Under the pieces are notes generated by a model that did not search any database, was not told the origin of the DNA, and was given only the letters and a program-made list of their open reading frames with translations. A stretch of 64,000 nt of DNA, from positions 1 through 64,000 of the forward strand of contig JAPLRR010000027.1 of NCBI GenBank assembly GCA_026399075.1. Reading direction: 5' to 3'. Both the position numbers and the translations under genes were made by a program. Below are positions 56,426 through 64,000 of this stretch, piece after piece (positions within the stretch are counted from its first letter, which is position 1; each line of letters begins with the position of its first letter). Source of the DNA: Methylococcales bacterium (GTDB taxonomy: Bacteria > Pseudomonadota > Gammaproteobacteria > Methylococcales > Methylomonadaceae).

Positions 56426-57220
56426 ATGCTAACTTATCCACAAATTGACCCAATCGCTTTAAGCCTAGGACCAGTAAAAATTCACTGGTATGGTCTGATG
56501 TATCTGATTGGTTTTGCCGCAGTATGGTTTTTAGGGCAAAAACGTGCGGCTCAGCCGTGGTCAGCGATTAAACCCGAAGCAATAGAAGACCTTGTCACTT
56601 ATGGCGCATTAGGCGTAATTTTAGGGGGTAGGATTGGGTATATCCTTTTTTATAATTTTAGTGAATTTTTAGACAACCCCCTTATCCTGGTTAAGATTTG
56701 GCAAGGAGGAATGTCTTTTCATGGGGGGATGTTGGGGGTTTTTATTGCGATGTGGTTCTTTGCAAAAAAACAAGGTTGTACAATGTTACAGTTGACTGAC
56801 ATTATAGCTCCATTGGCACCAATAGGTTTGGGGGCAGGGCGCATTGGTAATTTTATTAACTCTGAATTGTGGGGTAGAGTCACTGATGTTCCATGGGCTA
56901 TGGTGTTTCCCAATGGAGGCTTACTTGCCAGGCACCCATCGCAGCTTTATGAAGCGTTTTTAGAAGGTGTTGTGCTGTTCGCCATACTTTGGATGTATTC
57001 AGGGAAACAACGGCCAGTAGGTGCTGCTACGGGCATGGCTTTGTTTTTCTATGGTTGTTTTCGATTTTTTATCGAGTTTTTCAGGATGCCGGATGCACAT
57101 CTGGGATTTTTGGCATTAGATTGGGTGACTATGGGGCAGATACTGTCAACCCCCATGATTATTGCAGGCACAGTATTAATTTATTACTCTTATAGATCAA
57201 ATCCGGTAACTTCTCATTAG
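56426..57220 (+). CDS. lgt: Prolipoprotein diacylglyceryl transferase
   Basis: 264 residues, seven membrane helices. Landmarks are WYGLMYLIGF near the start, GGMSFHGGMLG, the signature GLGAGRIGNFINSELWGR, and HPSQLYEAFLEG. Lgt moves diacylglycerol from phosphatidylglycerol to the lipobox Cys of prolipoproteins, the first step for the several lipoproteins encoded in this window. thyA, a common downstream neighbour, is absent; a transposase remnant follows instead. Confidence 0.97.
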   Translation: MLTYPQIDPIALSLGPVKIHWYGLMYLIGFAAVWFLGQKRAAQPWSAIKPEAIEDLVTYGALGVILGGRIGYILFYNFSEFLDNPLILVKIWQGGMSFHGGMLGVFIAMWFFAKKQGCTMLQLTDIIAPLAPIGLGAGRIGNFINSELWGRVTDVPWAMVFPNGGLLARHPSQLYEAFLEGVVLFAILWMYSGKQRPVGAATGMALFFYGCFRFFIEFFRMPDAHLGFLALDWVTMGQILSTPMIIAGTVLIYYSYRSNPVTSH

Positions 57221-57241
57221 TCACAGGTAGCCGCAGCTCCA

Positions 57242-57261
57242 ATCAGATCAGATCAGATCAG
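57242..57261. repeat. Short tandem repeat (ATCAG)x4
   Basis: Four perfect ATCAG units at the distal end of the transposase remnant. The remnant's present stop codon is formed within the repeat. The array could expand or contract by slippage. Confidence 0.85.
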
Positions 57262-57548
57262 ATTAGGTAATGGTGGAATATTGCTTTCGCCAAGCAACCT
57301 AGCTTTAAAGTAATGCCAAAGCAAAATCTTGAGCTTTAGGCAGCTCTTTGTTGGGGTTGCAAAGGTATCACGGCACCTTCGCCCCACCTCACTACGGGCG
57401 ATGCCTCTATGTCTCGTATTTTGACATAATCCCGAATATCACGTTCGCTCAGGCTGATGTGGATCGGTAAATATGGATTGTCGAGAATCCGAAGCAGTTC
57501 GTGCTGATTGTTACCTATCTGCTGTAAAGCAAGATTCCGCCCCCCCAT
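57253..57548 (-). pseudogene. C-terminal fragment of a DDE (IS66-like) transposase
   Basis: The first frame gives NQHELLRILDNPYLPIH then SLSERDIRDYVKIRDIEAS, the Glu-box region of IS66-related transposases. The family continuation appears in the next frame (RSEVGRRCRDTFATPTKS, then LWHYFKARLLGESNIPPLP), so the fragment carries a frameshift near 57395. It ends at a TGA at 57253-57255. The N-terminal two thirds are missing. It differs from the intact IS at 39-41 kb, so it comes from another element. Confidence 0.75.
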
Positions 57549-58207
57549 TACCCAAGCTAGCTAATACTCACCAAGCAGTTTAAGCAGCTGGTGGTGTTCG
57601 TTGCAATTCAGTATGATTTCCCTGCAACAGTCGATTAACAGTACATGGATGCCGATGAAAACCTGAAATACCAACCGATTTATCCTTGAAAAAGTGCGGC
57701 ATCAGATACAAAGCCAAGACCATTTAATATCATGGCTTTAACGCATAGCCCCACTGATACATGACGTTGCCCATGGCCTTCTTTAATCACGGTGTCAACC
57801 AATGCAGCCAGCCCCCAATTCATCATTCATACCCGCAATCATGTCGGACTTGAAAATCATTTTTATGGTACGAAAATATACGCGGCGGATTATCAATTCG
57901 GGGGCAAAATTGTCGAGCCGATTTTTAATCGATGAGCGTATCTTCCAAGCCGCAGAGATCGTCAGGATTTATGTAAAAACGGCTTAGGTTTTGGCGAGGG
58001 TATTGATCCAACAATCTTTTGGGCAGCGCATGAAATCCTGGGTATTTTGGGTTTGATACGCCAACTACAGCATTCCCCCTGATACTCAGGCTATCCCCTA
58101 AATCTTGTATTTTGCACTTTTTCCACTATTTTTTGTCGGACTAGGCTTAAGATAACGCGGCTTTTTGCTGGGCAAACACATTACCGTACACCTGTGACTG
58201 ATAATTT
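57549..58207. other. Gene-free stretch with likely decayed sequence
   Basis: About 660 bases between the transposase fragment and batD. Short open frames exist on both strands but none has protein-like continuity or a ribosome site. In other genomes the genes next to batD are batA and batB; no trace of them was recognised here. Confidence 0.4.
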
Positions 58208-59941
58208 ATGAAACTGACTATGGACATTTTACCTCCGATTTCTTTCCGACGGGCGCTACGCTTTAGCGCCTATTTTATTATAGCTATGCTGATGCTGTTC
58301 ATGCTAACACCATCCACCAGCTTTGCGGCAGACATTAATGTGACTGTAGACCGTAATCCGGTCAACTTGGACGAATCTTTCCAGATTACTTTTTCGGCGA
58401 CTGAATCCCCTGATGGTGAGCCAGATTTTAGCGCCTTGGAACAAGATTTTGCCATACTAAACCAAAGCCAGAGCAGCAGTTCGTCATGGATTAACGGCCA
58501 TTCCAGCAAATTAATCCAATGGACGGTGAAAGTGATGGCTAAACAAGCTGGAAATCTGGTGATACCAGTCATTAAATTTGGGGATGATGCTAGCCCGGTG
58601 GATAGTGTGGTGGTTAATGAAGCTGATGCAAAAAAAACCATCAACACCGGGGAAGAGCTGTTTATGGAGGTTGAGGCCAGCCCGGAAGATCCGGTTATCC
58701 AATCCCAAGTGTTTTATACCTTGCGTTTGTATACCAAGGTGGAAATTGCGCAAGCCAAATTAACTGAGCCGGAACTGGCGGATGCGGTGGTTGAAAAACT
58801 AGGGGATGACAGTAGTTATAACACCGAGCTAAATGGTGTGGCCTATTCAGTGACAGAGCGGAAATATGCCATTTTTCCGCAAAAAAGCGGGCTGTTAACG
58901 ATTAAACCTTTGGTATTAACCGCTGAAGTGCTGACCAGTGGCCGCGCCCGCTTTAACTCGTTTTTCAATTCCCAAATGACCACCACCAAACGTGTGGAAT
59001 CCAAGGCGCTGACGCTGAATGTAAAACCAGTCCCCGCCGCGTTTACCGGAAAACATTGGCTACCCGCCCAGCAATTGGAGTTAAAACAGGAATGGTCGGG
59101 TGATGTCCAGCAAATGAAGGTTGGCGAACCGTTGACCAGAACGCTGACCTTGTTTGCCAAAGGCACCACAGTCGGCCTACTCCCGGAGCTTAATGCTGCC
59201 AGCACTAATAGCCAGTTAAAAGCCTATCCTGACCAACCGGTATTACAGGAACAGAAAAAATCTGATGGTCTGATTGCCTTTAGGGCAGAAAAAACGGCAT
59301 TGATACCCTCGCAGCCAGGTAATTACACCTTGCCAGCCATAGAAATCCCTTGGTTTAACACTGAGACCCAAAAAATGGAAATGGCCAAAATTCCAGAAAC
59401 CACCTTGACGGCCGTGTCGGCTGCGGGGCAGCCGACAACGCCACCTGCTGCTGCCATCCCAGCGCCAAAAACGCCCGCCGCTAACGCCAGCGTAATAGCC
59501 GATACCCACCCGCAAGAAACCAATGTATGGTTATGGGTTTCGGTGTTTTTGGCAATGGGCTGGATAGTGACAGTGATCGCTTTTTTAAGCAAACGGCAGC
59601 AGGTAAAGCCAGTTATTGACAATAAAGCGCCTGATGTAAATATGAGTGCGTGTATCAAAGCGTTAAAAATGGCCTGCATTAATAACGATGCAAGCGCCGC
59701 CAAACAAGCGTTGCTGGCGTGGGGGCGGCAGCAATTTGATGCCAGTAACTTGGGGTCGGTTGCGGAATATTGCGATGCCCGCTTACGGGATGAAATTTTG
59801 CACTTAAATCAGGTATTGTATGGCAAGGACAGCAGTAAGTGGCAAGGTAAAAGGCTCTTTCAAGCCTTCACTGAAAACAAGGCAAGGGACAAGACGTTGG
59901 TCAGTGAGGATAAGACCCTAGAGCCGCTTTATCGTTTGTAG
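58208..59941 (+). CDS. batD: BatD family protein
   Basis: 577 residues: a signal peptide (about 10-38, ending near FAA-DI), two to three immunoglobulin-like beta domains (the opening INVTVDRNPVNLDESFQITF is typical of BatD), a Pro/Ala-rich stretch (about 415-435), one membrane helix (about 440-458, WLWVSVFLAMGWIVTVIAF) and a cytoplasmic tail. BatD works with the VWA-domain proteins BatA/BatB and a MoxR ATPase in envelope stress or complex assembly. Those partners are missing from its flanks, so it is an orphan here, or they lie elsewhere. Confidence 0.87.
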   Translation: MKLTMDILPPISFRRALRFSAYFIIAMLMLFMLTPSTSFAADINVTVDRNPVNLDESFQITFSATESPDGEPDFSALEQDFAILNQSQSSSSSWINGHSSKLIQWTVKVMAKQAGNLVIPVIKFGDDASPVDSVVVNEADAKKTINTGEELFMEVEASPEDPVIQSQVFYTLRLYTKVEIAQAKLTEPELADAVVEKLGDDSSYNTELNGVAYSVTERKYAIFPQKSGLLTIKPLVLTAEVLTSGRARFNSFFNSQMTTTKRVESKALTLNVKPVPAAFTGKHWLPAQQLELKQEWSGDVQQMKVGEPLTRTLTLFAKGTTVGLLPELNAASTNSQLKAYPDQPVLQEQKKSDGLIAFRAEKTALIPSQPGNYTLPAIEIPWFNTETQKMEMAKIPETTLTAVSAAGQPTTPPAAAIPAPKTPAANASVIADTHPQETNVWLWVSVFLAMGWIVTVIAFLSKRQQVKPVIDNKAPDVNMSACIKALKMACINNDASAAKQALLAWGRQQFDASNLGSVAEYCDARLRDEILHLNQVLYGKDSSKWQGKRLFQAFTENKARDKTLVSEDKTLEPLYRL

Positions 59942-59966
59942 CTAAAATTCTGAGCGCCATTCCAGC

Positions 59967-60680
59967 ATGTCTATTTTTCGTTTTCAGCAGTTTTCGGTGA
60001 TCCAACGGCAATCGGCCATGAAAGTTTGCACGGATGCCGTGTTATTTGGTGCGATGGCGCCCATTAAACCCGCTGATAAGGTGTTGGATATTGGTGCGGG
60101 GACTGGTTTGCTGTCATTAATGGCAGCCCAATTGGGGGCCGCAAAGGTGACGGCGGTGGAGTTGACACTGGCGGGGTATGAAGAAAGCCAATTGAATTTT
60201 GCCAATAGCCCTTGGACAGGGCAACTTACAGCGGTGCATCAGGATATTCAAGGCTATGCTCAAGCAACGGATGCCCGTTACGATGTTATTATTTGTAACC
60301 CGCCGTTTTTTGAGCATCACAGCAAAACAACAGACCCCTTAAGAAACCTAGCCAGACACAATGACCAACTGCCTTTTGCGGACTTAATTGCCAGCACTGT
60401 CCGCTTATTATCCCCGCAAGGTTTGTTTTATTTGCTATTGCCCGTACATGCGGTGGAAAAATTTGCCAAACTAGCCTTAGCTTCAGGTTTATATGTAAAT
60501 CAGCAGACGGATTTTCGGGGCTACAGCCACAACGTAGCCAAAGTGTCGGCACTGACTTTTAGCCGGAGTGCGAAGGGGTATGGCAAAACCTTATGGACTA
60601 TTTATTCATCCCCCAGGGTTTATAGCAAAGACAGCGCCGATTATTTGGCTGCTTTTTTGTTACGGTTTGCTAAGGGTTAA
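59967..60680 (+). CDS. trmN6: tRNA1(Val) (adenine(37)-N6)-methyltransferase
   Basis: 237 residues of class I methyltransferase. The early FRFQQFSVIQRQSAMKVCTD and SAM motif VLDIGAGTGLLSLMAAQ are followed by the adenine-N6 catalytic motif IICNPPFFEHH. That combination is typical of YfiC/TrmN6, which methylates A37 of tRNA-Val1. It starts 25 bases after batD and ends at a strong terminator. Confidence 0.92.
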   Translation: MSIFRFQQFSVIQRQSAMKVCTDAVLFGAMAPIKPADKVLDIGAGTGLLSLMAAQLGAAKVTAVELTLAGYEESQLNFANSPWTGQLTAVHQDIQGYAQATDARYDVIICNPPFFEHHSKTTDPLRNLARHNDQLPFADLIASTVRLLSPQGLFYLLLPVHAVEKFAKLALASGLYVNQQTDFRGYSHNVAKVSALTFSRSAKGYGKTLWTIYSSPRVYSKDSADYLAAFLLRFAKG

Positions 60681-60689
60681 TCTATTCAG

Positions 60690-60712
60690 CCCCCTCTTTG
60701 GAAAAGAGGGGG
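60690..60712. terminator. Terminator hairpin after trmN6
   Basis: CCCCCTCTTT pairs with AAGAGGGGG around a short GGAA loop, 10 bases past the trmN6 stop, followed by TTTAGTT. The stem is strong. It lies between converging genes and may stop transcription from both sides. Confidence 0.75.
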
Positions 60713-60774
60713 TTTAGTTACATGGGGAGGATGTTCCAATGTCTTACGGAATTTCTATCAGTAGCGGCTAAAAC

Positions 60775-61170
60775 TTAGCGGATCACACGATGGCCACGGC
60801 CACTCATACAGCTGTTATAAGCATTTTTATACTTATCTTCGGTACTTAAGCCTTTATACGCGCCGCCACCAAAACCGCCTGCCGCCGCGCCTATGGCCGC
60901 GCCAGTACCAGCATTTCCGGCAAATGCCCCGACAATGGCGCCACCTGCTGCACCAAGCAATGCACCTGTTCCGGCACCGACAGCGGTTTCTTTGACTGTG
61001 CCACCAGACGCTTGGCTGGCCAATTGTTTGCATTCTGCGGCATCTTGGTTAATACGGTAAGCATTAGGGTCATTATAAGGGTCTACGGTTGGTGTCCATC
61101 CCGTTTGGCTGGCACAAGCCGACAATAAAATACTGCCAATTAAAACACTACTGCTGGCTAATTTGTTCAT
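60775..61170 (-). CDS. Glycine-zipper outer-membrane lipoprotein
   Basis: 131 residues. The lipoprotein signal ends in LLSAC (Cys about 19). The central 60-110 region is a glycine zipper (GTGALLGAAGGAIVGAFAG, GTGAAIGAAAGGFGGGAYKG) able to form paired membrane helices. A short tail contains a Cys (NSCMSGRGH). Similar Rcs/17-kDa-antigen-like lipoproteins are common in proteobacteria and are of structural or unknown role. It is monocistronic. Confidence 0.82.
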   Translation of the reverse strand: MNKLASSSVLIGSILLSACASQTGWTPTVDPYNDPNAYRINQDAAECKQLASQASGGTVKETAVGAGTGALLGAAGGAIVGAFAGNAGTGAAIGAAAGGFGGGAYKGLSTEDKYKNAYNSCMSGRGHRVIR

Positions 61171-61237
61171 GATGATTACCTTTAAAAATTTTTATTATGG
61201 ATAATTAAGTTTAGATTCAATTCGGCATTGCCAAAGT

Positions 61238-63721
61238 TCATAGATCCCTTAAAACAAGTAGTGGGGATTTGTTCAGCACCTGCCTTACTCCCCAGCATCC
61301 GGCAATGCCTACAGAAAATGCACCCATTAGCGGTATTGCAAACCACAAATAGGGACTACAACGATAGGCCATATTTAGCAGCTGCGTATATAAAGCATAG
61401 ATAATGGTTTCTGAGATAAGCATAGCCAATACACCTGATATGAGGCCAAGTAAGCCAAATTCAATGATATGGCTGGATTTTAATAAGCGTCGGTTAGCGC
61501 CCAAAGTACGCATTAACGCGCCCTCATATATCCGGCTGTCCAAACTGGCATAAACGGATGCAAACAAGACGGTAAAACCCGCCATTAGGGCAAAGTAAAG
61601 CAGGTAGTTGATAGCTAGCGTCAATTGCGACAACAGCGTTTTAAGTTGCTGCAAAATGGCATCGACTTCCAAAATGGTGATGCTGGGGTAGGTTTTAACC
61701 AAACTGTTCAGCAGGTTTTTTTGGCTTTGCGGCAAATAAAAGCTGGTGATGAAGGTACTGGCGTAAGCATCTAAGGTGCCTGGCGAAAAAACCATGTAAA
61801 AATTGGGCTTCATGGTGTCCCAGCGCAAAGCCCGTATACTTGCTACTGTGGCGCTGAGTTGCTCACTGCCGATGGTGAACAATAAAGTGTCGCCCACCTT
61901 TATGTTAAGATTTTCGGCCAGTTTTTGCTCCACCGACACCAAGCCGCTTTTTGCACTGGGCCACCACAGACCCGCGACTAGTTTATTTTCCTCTGGCAAG
62001 TCCTGCGTCCACGTCAGGCTTAATTCACGTTGGGTGGCGCGTTCACCTTGGCTGTCTTTGCTGACAATTTTTTGTACGGGGGTTTGGTTGATTGCCACCA
62101 AACGTCCCCTCACCACCGGAAAAAAATGGCTGCCAGCAATTTGTTGCTGTTGCAGGGCTTGCTTAAAACCCGTTTGTTGGTCAGGGAAAATATTTAGCGC
62201 GAAATGGTTGGGCGCATTAATGGGCAATTGTTGTTGCCAATTGTCGATTAAATCGTTACGTACGGTAAAACTTAGCACCATAGCCACTAAGGTCAAGCTA
62301 AACGCCAAAATTTGGCTGACACTGCCCCGGCTGTCCCTTACCAAACCTTGCAAACCTAAACGCCACGTCAAACCCATCGACGGCAAAGCTTTGCGCACCA
62401 ACAGCAACACCCCATAAATCAGCAAACCTAACAGCAGCAAGGCCAGTAATCCAGCGCCTAAAATGGTGGCGGTCAATTTGGGGTCATTGGTATATTTCCA
62501 AATTAACAAACCAATAATGCCGATAGCCACACCATAAACCATCCACGCGCTAGTGGGCAAAGGGGCTAATTCGCGGCGCAATACGCGTAAGGGCGACACT
62601 TGCTTAAGCCGTAACAAGGGTGGCAAAGCAAAGCCCAAGAGCACGGACATGCCAATGATCAAGCCAAAAAACACCGCCAACAAGCTAGGGCTGGCCAGTT
62701 GCTGCGGCAGTAAGCCTTTTAACAGGTGGAATAAACCCGCTTGGGCAAACCAGCCCAAAAAGCAACCTATGGCACTTGCCAGCAAACCGAGGACAATGAA
62801 CTGGCTGCTATAAAGCCACAGTATTTCCTTCTGTTTACAGCCCAAACACCTCAACAGCGCGGTGGTATTGAAATGCCGTTCGGTATAGCGGCGGGTCGCC
62901 ATGGCAATCGCCACACCGGCAATTAAAATTACCATAATGCTGGACAAGCCCATATAACGTTCTGCCCGTTGTAGCGCTGAGCCTAATTCCGGGCGGTCTT
63001 CATGAATATCAACCAAGCGTTGCGAGGGGTTTAACTGCGGTTTAAGCCATTGCTTAAATTCAGCCAAGGCATGTTCATCGCCAGTAAATTGAAAAAAGTA
63101 ATGGACATGGCTGCCGGGTTGTACAACCCCAGTAGCCTGCAAATCGTTTTCATGAATCATTACGCGCGGCGAAAAACTGAAAAAATCGCCTTGTTTGTCG
63201 GGTTCGTAGGTAATGATGCGGCTAATGGTCAGGGGGGCTTCACCAACGGTCAGCTTATCGCCCAATTTTAGCTTTAGGGCGGCTAAAATACGCTTTTCTA
63301 GCCAAGCAGTGCCAGGTTCAGGGCCTTGTTGGACGATGGCTTCATCCGCATAATCGGTGTTCATGGTTTTTAAATGGCCACGCAAGGGGTAGCTAGAACT
63401 GACCGCCTTAATGCTGGCTAGCAATAATTCATCATGCTCGATTAAAACGCTAGAAAATTCAGCCGTGCGCGCTTGAGTCAAGTGTAGCTGCATCGCTTTA
63501 GCCAGCCACTCAGCCGCTATAGGTGCCGGGCTGGCGATAACCAAGTCGGCGGCCAAAAATTCGGCGGTTTGTTGCAACATTGTGCGCTGCAAACGGTCTG
63601 AAAATAGTGCGATGGCCGTAGAACTGGTGACGGCAATAATGAGTGCCGCAATCAGTATGCTTAGCTCACCAGAACGGCTATCGCGCCATAACATGCGCAA
63701 CGCGAGGTTAAAACGGCTCAT
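61238..63721 (-). CDS. ABC transporter permease (YbbP/FtsX family)
   Basis: 827 residues: an N-terminal helix, a large periplasmic domain (about 45-240), three FtsX-type membrane helices (about 255-370), two more (about 390-440), a second periplasmic domain (about 485-690), and a final FtsX triplet. This duplicated layout is the YbbP-like predicted permease, which pairs with the YbbA ATPase. Its ATG overlaps the ATPase stop by four bases. The substrate is unknown; lipoprotein- or hydrophobic-compound-related export is only suggested for the family. Confidence 0.9.
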   Translation of the reverse strand: MSRFNLALRMLWRDSRSGELSILIAALIIAVTSSTAIALFSDRLQRTMLQQTAEFLAADLVIASPAPIAAEWLAKAMQLHLTQARTAEFSSVLIEHDELLLASIKAVSSSYPLRGHLKTMNTDYADEAIVQQGPEPGTAWLEKRILAALKLKLGDKLTVGEAPLTISRIITYEPDKQGDFFSFSPRVMIHENDLQATGVVQPGSHVHYFFQFTGDEHALAEFKQWLKPQLNPSQRLVDIHEDRPELGSALQRAERYMGLSSIMVILIAGVAIAMATRRYTERHFNTTALLRCLGCKQKEILWLYSSQFIVLGLLASAIGCFLGWFAQAGLFHLLKGLLPQQLASPSLLAVFFGLIIGMSVLLGFALPPLLRLKQVSPLRVLRRELAPLPTSAWMVYGVAIGIIGLLIWKYTNDPKLTATILGAGLLALLLLGLLIYGVLLLVRKALPSMGLTWRLGLQGLVRDSRGSVSQILAFSLTLVAMVLSFTVRNDLIDNWQQQLPINAPNHFALNIFPDQQTGFKQALQQQQIAGSHFFPVVRGRLVAINQTPVQKIVSKDSQGERATQRELSLTWTQDLPEENKLVAGLWWPSAKSGLVSVEQKLAENLNIKVGDTLLFTIGSEQLSATVASIRALRWDTMKPNFYMVFSPGTLDAYASTFITSFYLPQSQKNLLNSLVKTYPSITILEVDAILQQLKTLLSQLTLAINYLLYFALMAGFTVLFASVYASLDSRIYEGALMRTLGANRRLLKSSHIIEFGLLGLISGVLAMLISETIIYALYTQLLNMAYRCSPYLWFAIPLMGAFSVGIAGCWGVRQVLNKSPLLVLRDL

Positions 63722-64000
63722 AGCAAGCGGCCTGCGTCGAGTTGTAGCGTGCGTTGGCAGCGTGCCGCCAAGGCATGGTCGTGGGTGACTAAAATTAAGG
63801 TGGTCTGGTTTTCTTGGTTTAGCTCAAACAACAAGTCAATAATGGTTGCGCCCGTCCTGCTGTCCAAATTGCCCGTGGGCTCATCGGCAAACAGAATCAC
63901 AGGTTTTGTCACAAACGCCCTTGCCAAGGCAACCCGCTGTTGTTCACCGCCAGACAGCTGTTTAGGTGTGTGCCGCAAGCGGTGCCCCAAACCTACCCGG
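63718..64000 (-). CDS. ABC transporter ATPase (YbbA-like), N-terminus beyond window
   Basis: C-terminal part only. The signature [16 protein letters not shown], Walker [18 protein letters not shown] and switch [11 protein letters not shown] are visible. The frame is open to the window edge, so the Walker A part lies beyond it. It overlaps the permease start by four bases (ATGA), as expected for a LolD/MacB-type ATPase-permease pair. Upstream of ybbA many bacteria carry the divergent tesA gene, which would lie outside. Confidence 0.93.
   Translation of the reverse strand, partial: RVGLGHRLRHTPKQLSGGEQQRVALARAFVTKPVILFADEPTGNLDSRTGATIIDLLFELNQENQTTLILVTHDHALAARCQRTLQLDAGRLL

Overview
The window looks like a stretch of chromosome around the replication origin of a gammaproteobacterium, most likely an aerobic type I methanotroph (order Methylococcales). 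The taxonomic call is an inference. It rests on a bacterial sterol pathway of the kind known from Methylococcus: a CYP51 fused to a ferredoxin, an oxidosqualene cyclase and a squalene monooxygenase. It is supported by gammaproteobacterial gene orders (NAD(P)HX repair-tsaE-amiC-mutL, and mnmE-yidC-yidD-rnpA-rpmH/dnaA-dnaN-recF-gyrB). No methane or methanol oxidation genes lie in the window, so the lifestyle is not shown directly.

Layout. 0-7.3 kb: a decayed reading frame, then mutL, amiC, tsaE, the bifunctional NAD(P)HX repair gene and purM, all on the minus strand. 7.4-11.4 kb: a small exported protein, a membrane sulfatase/phosphoglycerol-transferase-like enzyme and a membrane acyltransferase. 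11.6-18.6 kb: a minus-strand operon of carrier protein, condensation-like protein, amino-acid-type adenylation enzyme and acyl-CoA-dehydrogenase-like flavoprotein. It is divergent from a dehydratase and a ketosynthase of the aryl-polyene type, followed by a COG4648 membrane protein. 18.8-24.1 kb: a BamE-like lipoprotein, a tiny membrane protein and a large SWIM-SNF2 helicase. 24.2-26.5 kb: a second COG4648 protein overlapping a fused acyl-AMP ligase/hotdog dehydratase. 26.6-29.9 kb: small envelope proteins and an Aas-type acyltransferase/acyl-ACP ligase.

30.2-38.2 kb is the sterol locus. It holds CYP51-ferredoxin and a SnoaL/NTF2-like gene, then a two-gene AAA ATPase + DUF4435 (TOPRIM-like) module resembling the PARIS anti-phage system, then oxidosqualene cyclase and squalene monooxygenase. 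The defence-like pair therefore sits inside the metabolic locus. 38.2-44.9 kb is a decay and insertion zone. It contains a broken SecB-like gene, an intact single-gene IS66-type element with a clear 8-bp target duplication, a gene whose C-terminus the IS has rewritten, a frameshifted antitoxin/PIN-toxin pair, a CsgG-like lipoprotein and a Sel1 lipoprotein in divergent orientation, and a DUF6399-type transposase remnant.

44.9-55.6 kb is the origin: mnmE, yidC, yidD, rnpA and rpmH leftward, and dnaA, oriC, dnaN, recF and gyrB rightward, with two perfect palindromic parS-type sites at the recF/gyrB junction. 55.9-64 kb: a small unknown gene, lgt, a decayed transposase, an orphan batD, trmN6, a glycine-zipper lipoprotein and an ABC exporter pair cut off by the window end. 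No tRNA, rRNA or CRISPR array was recognised.
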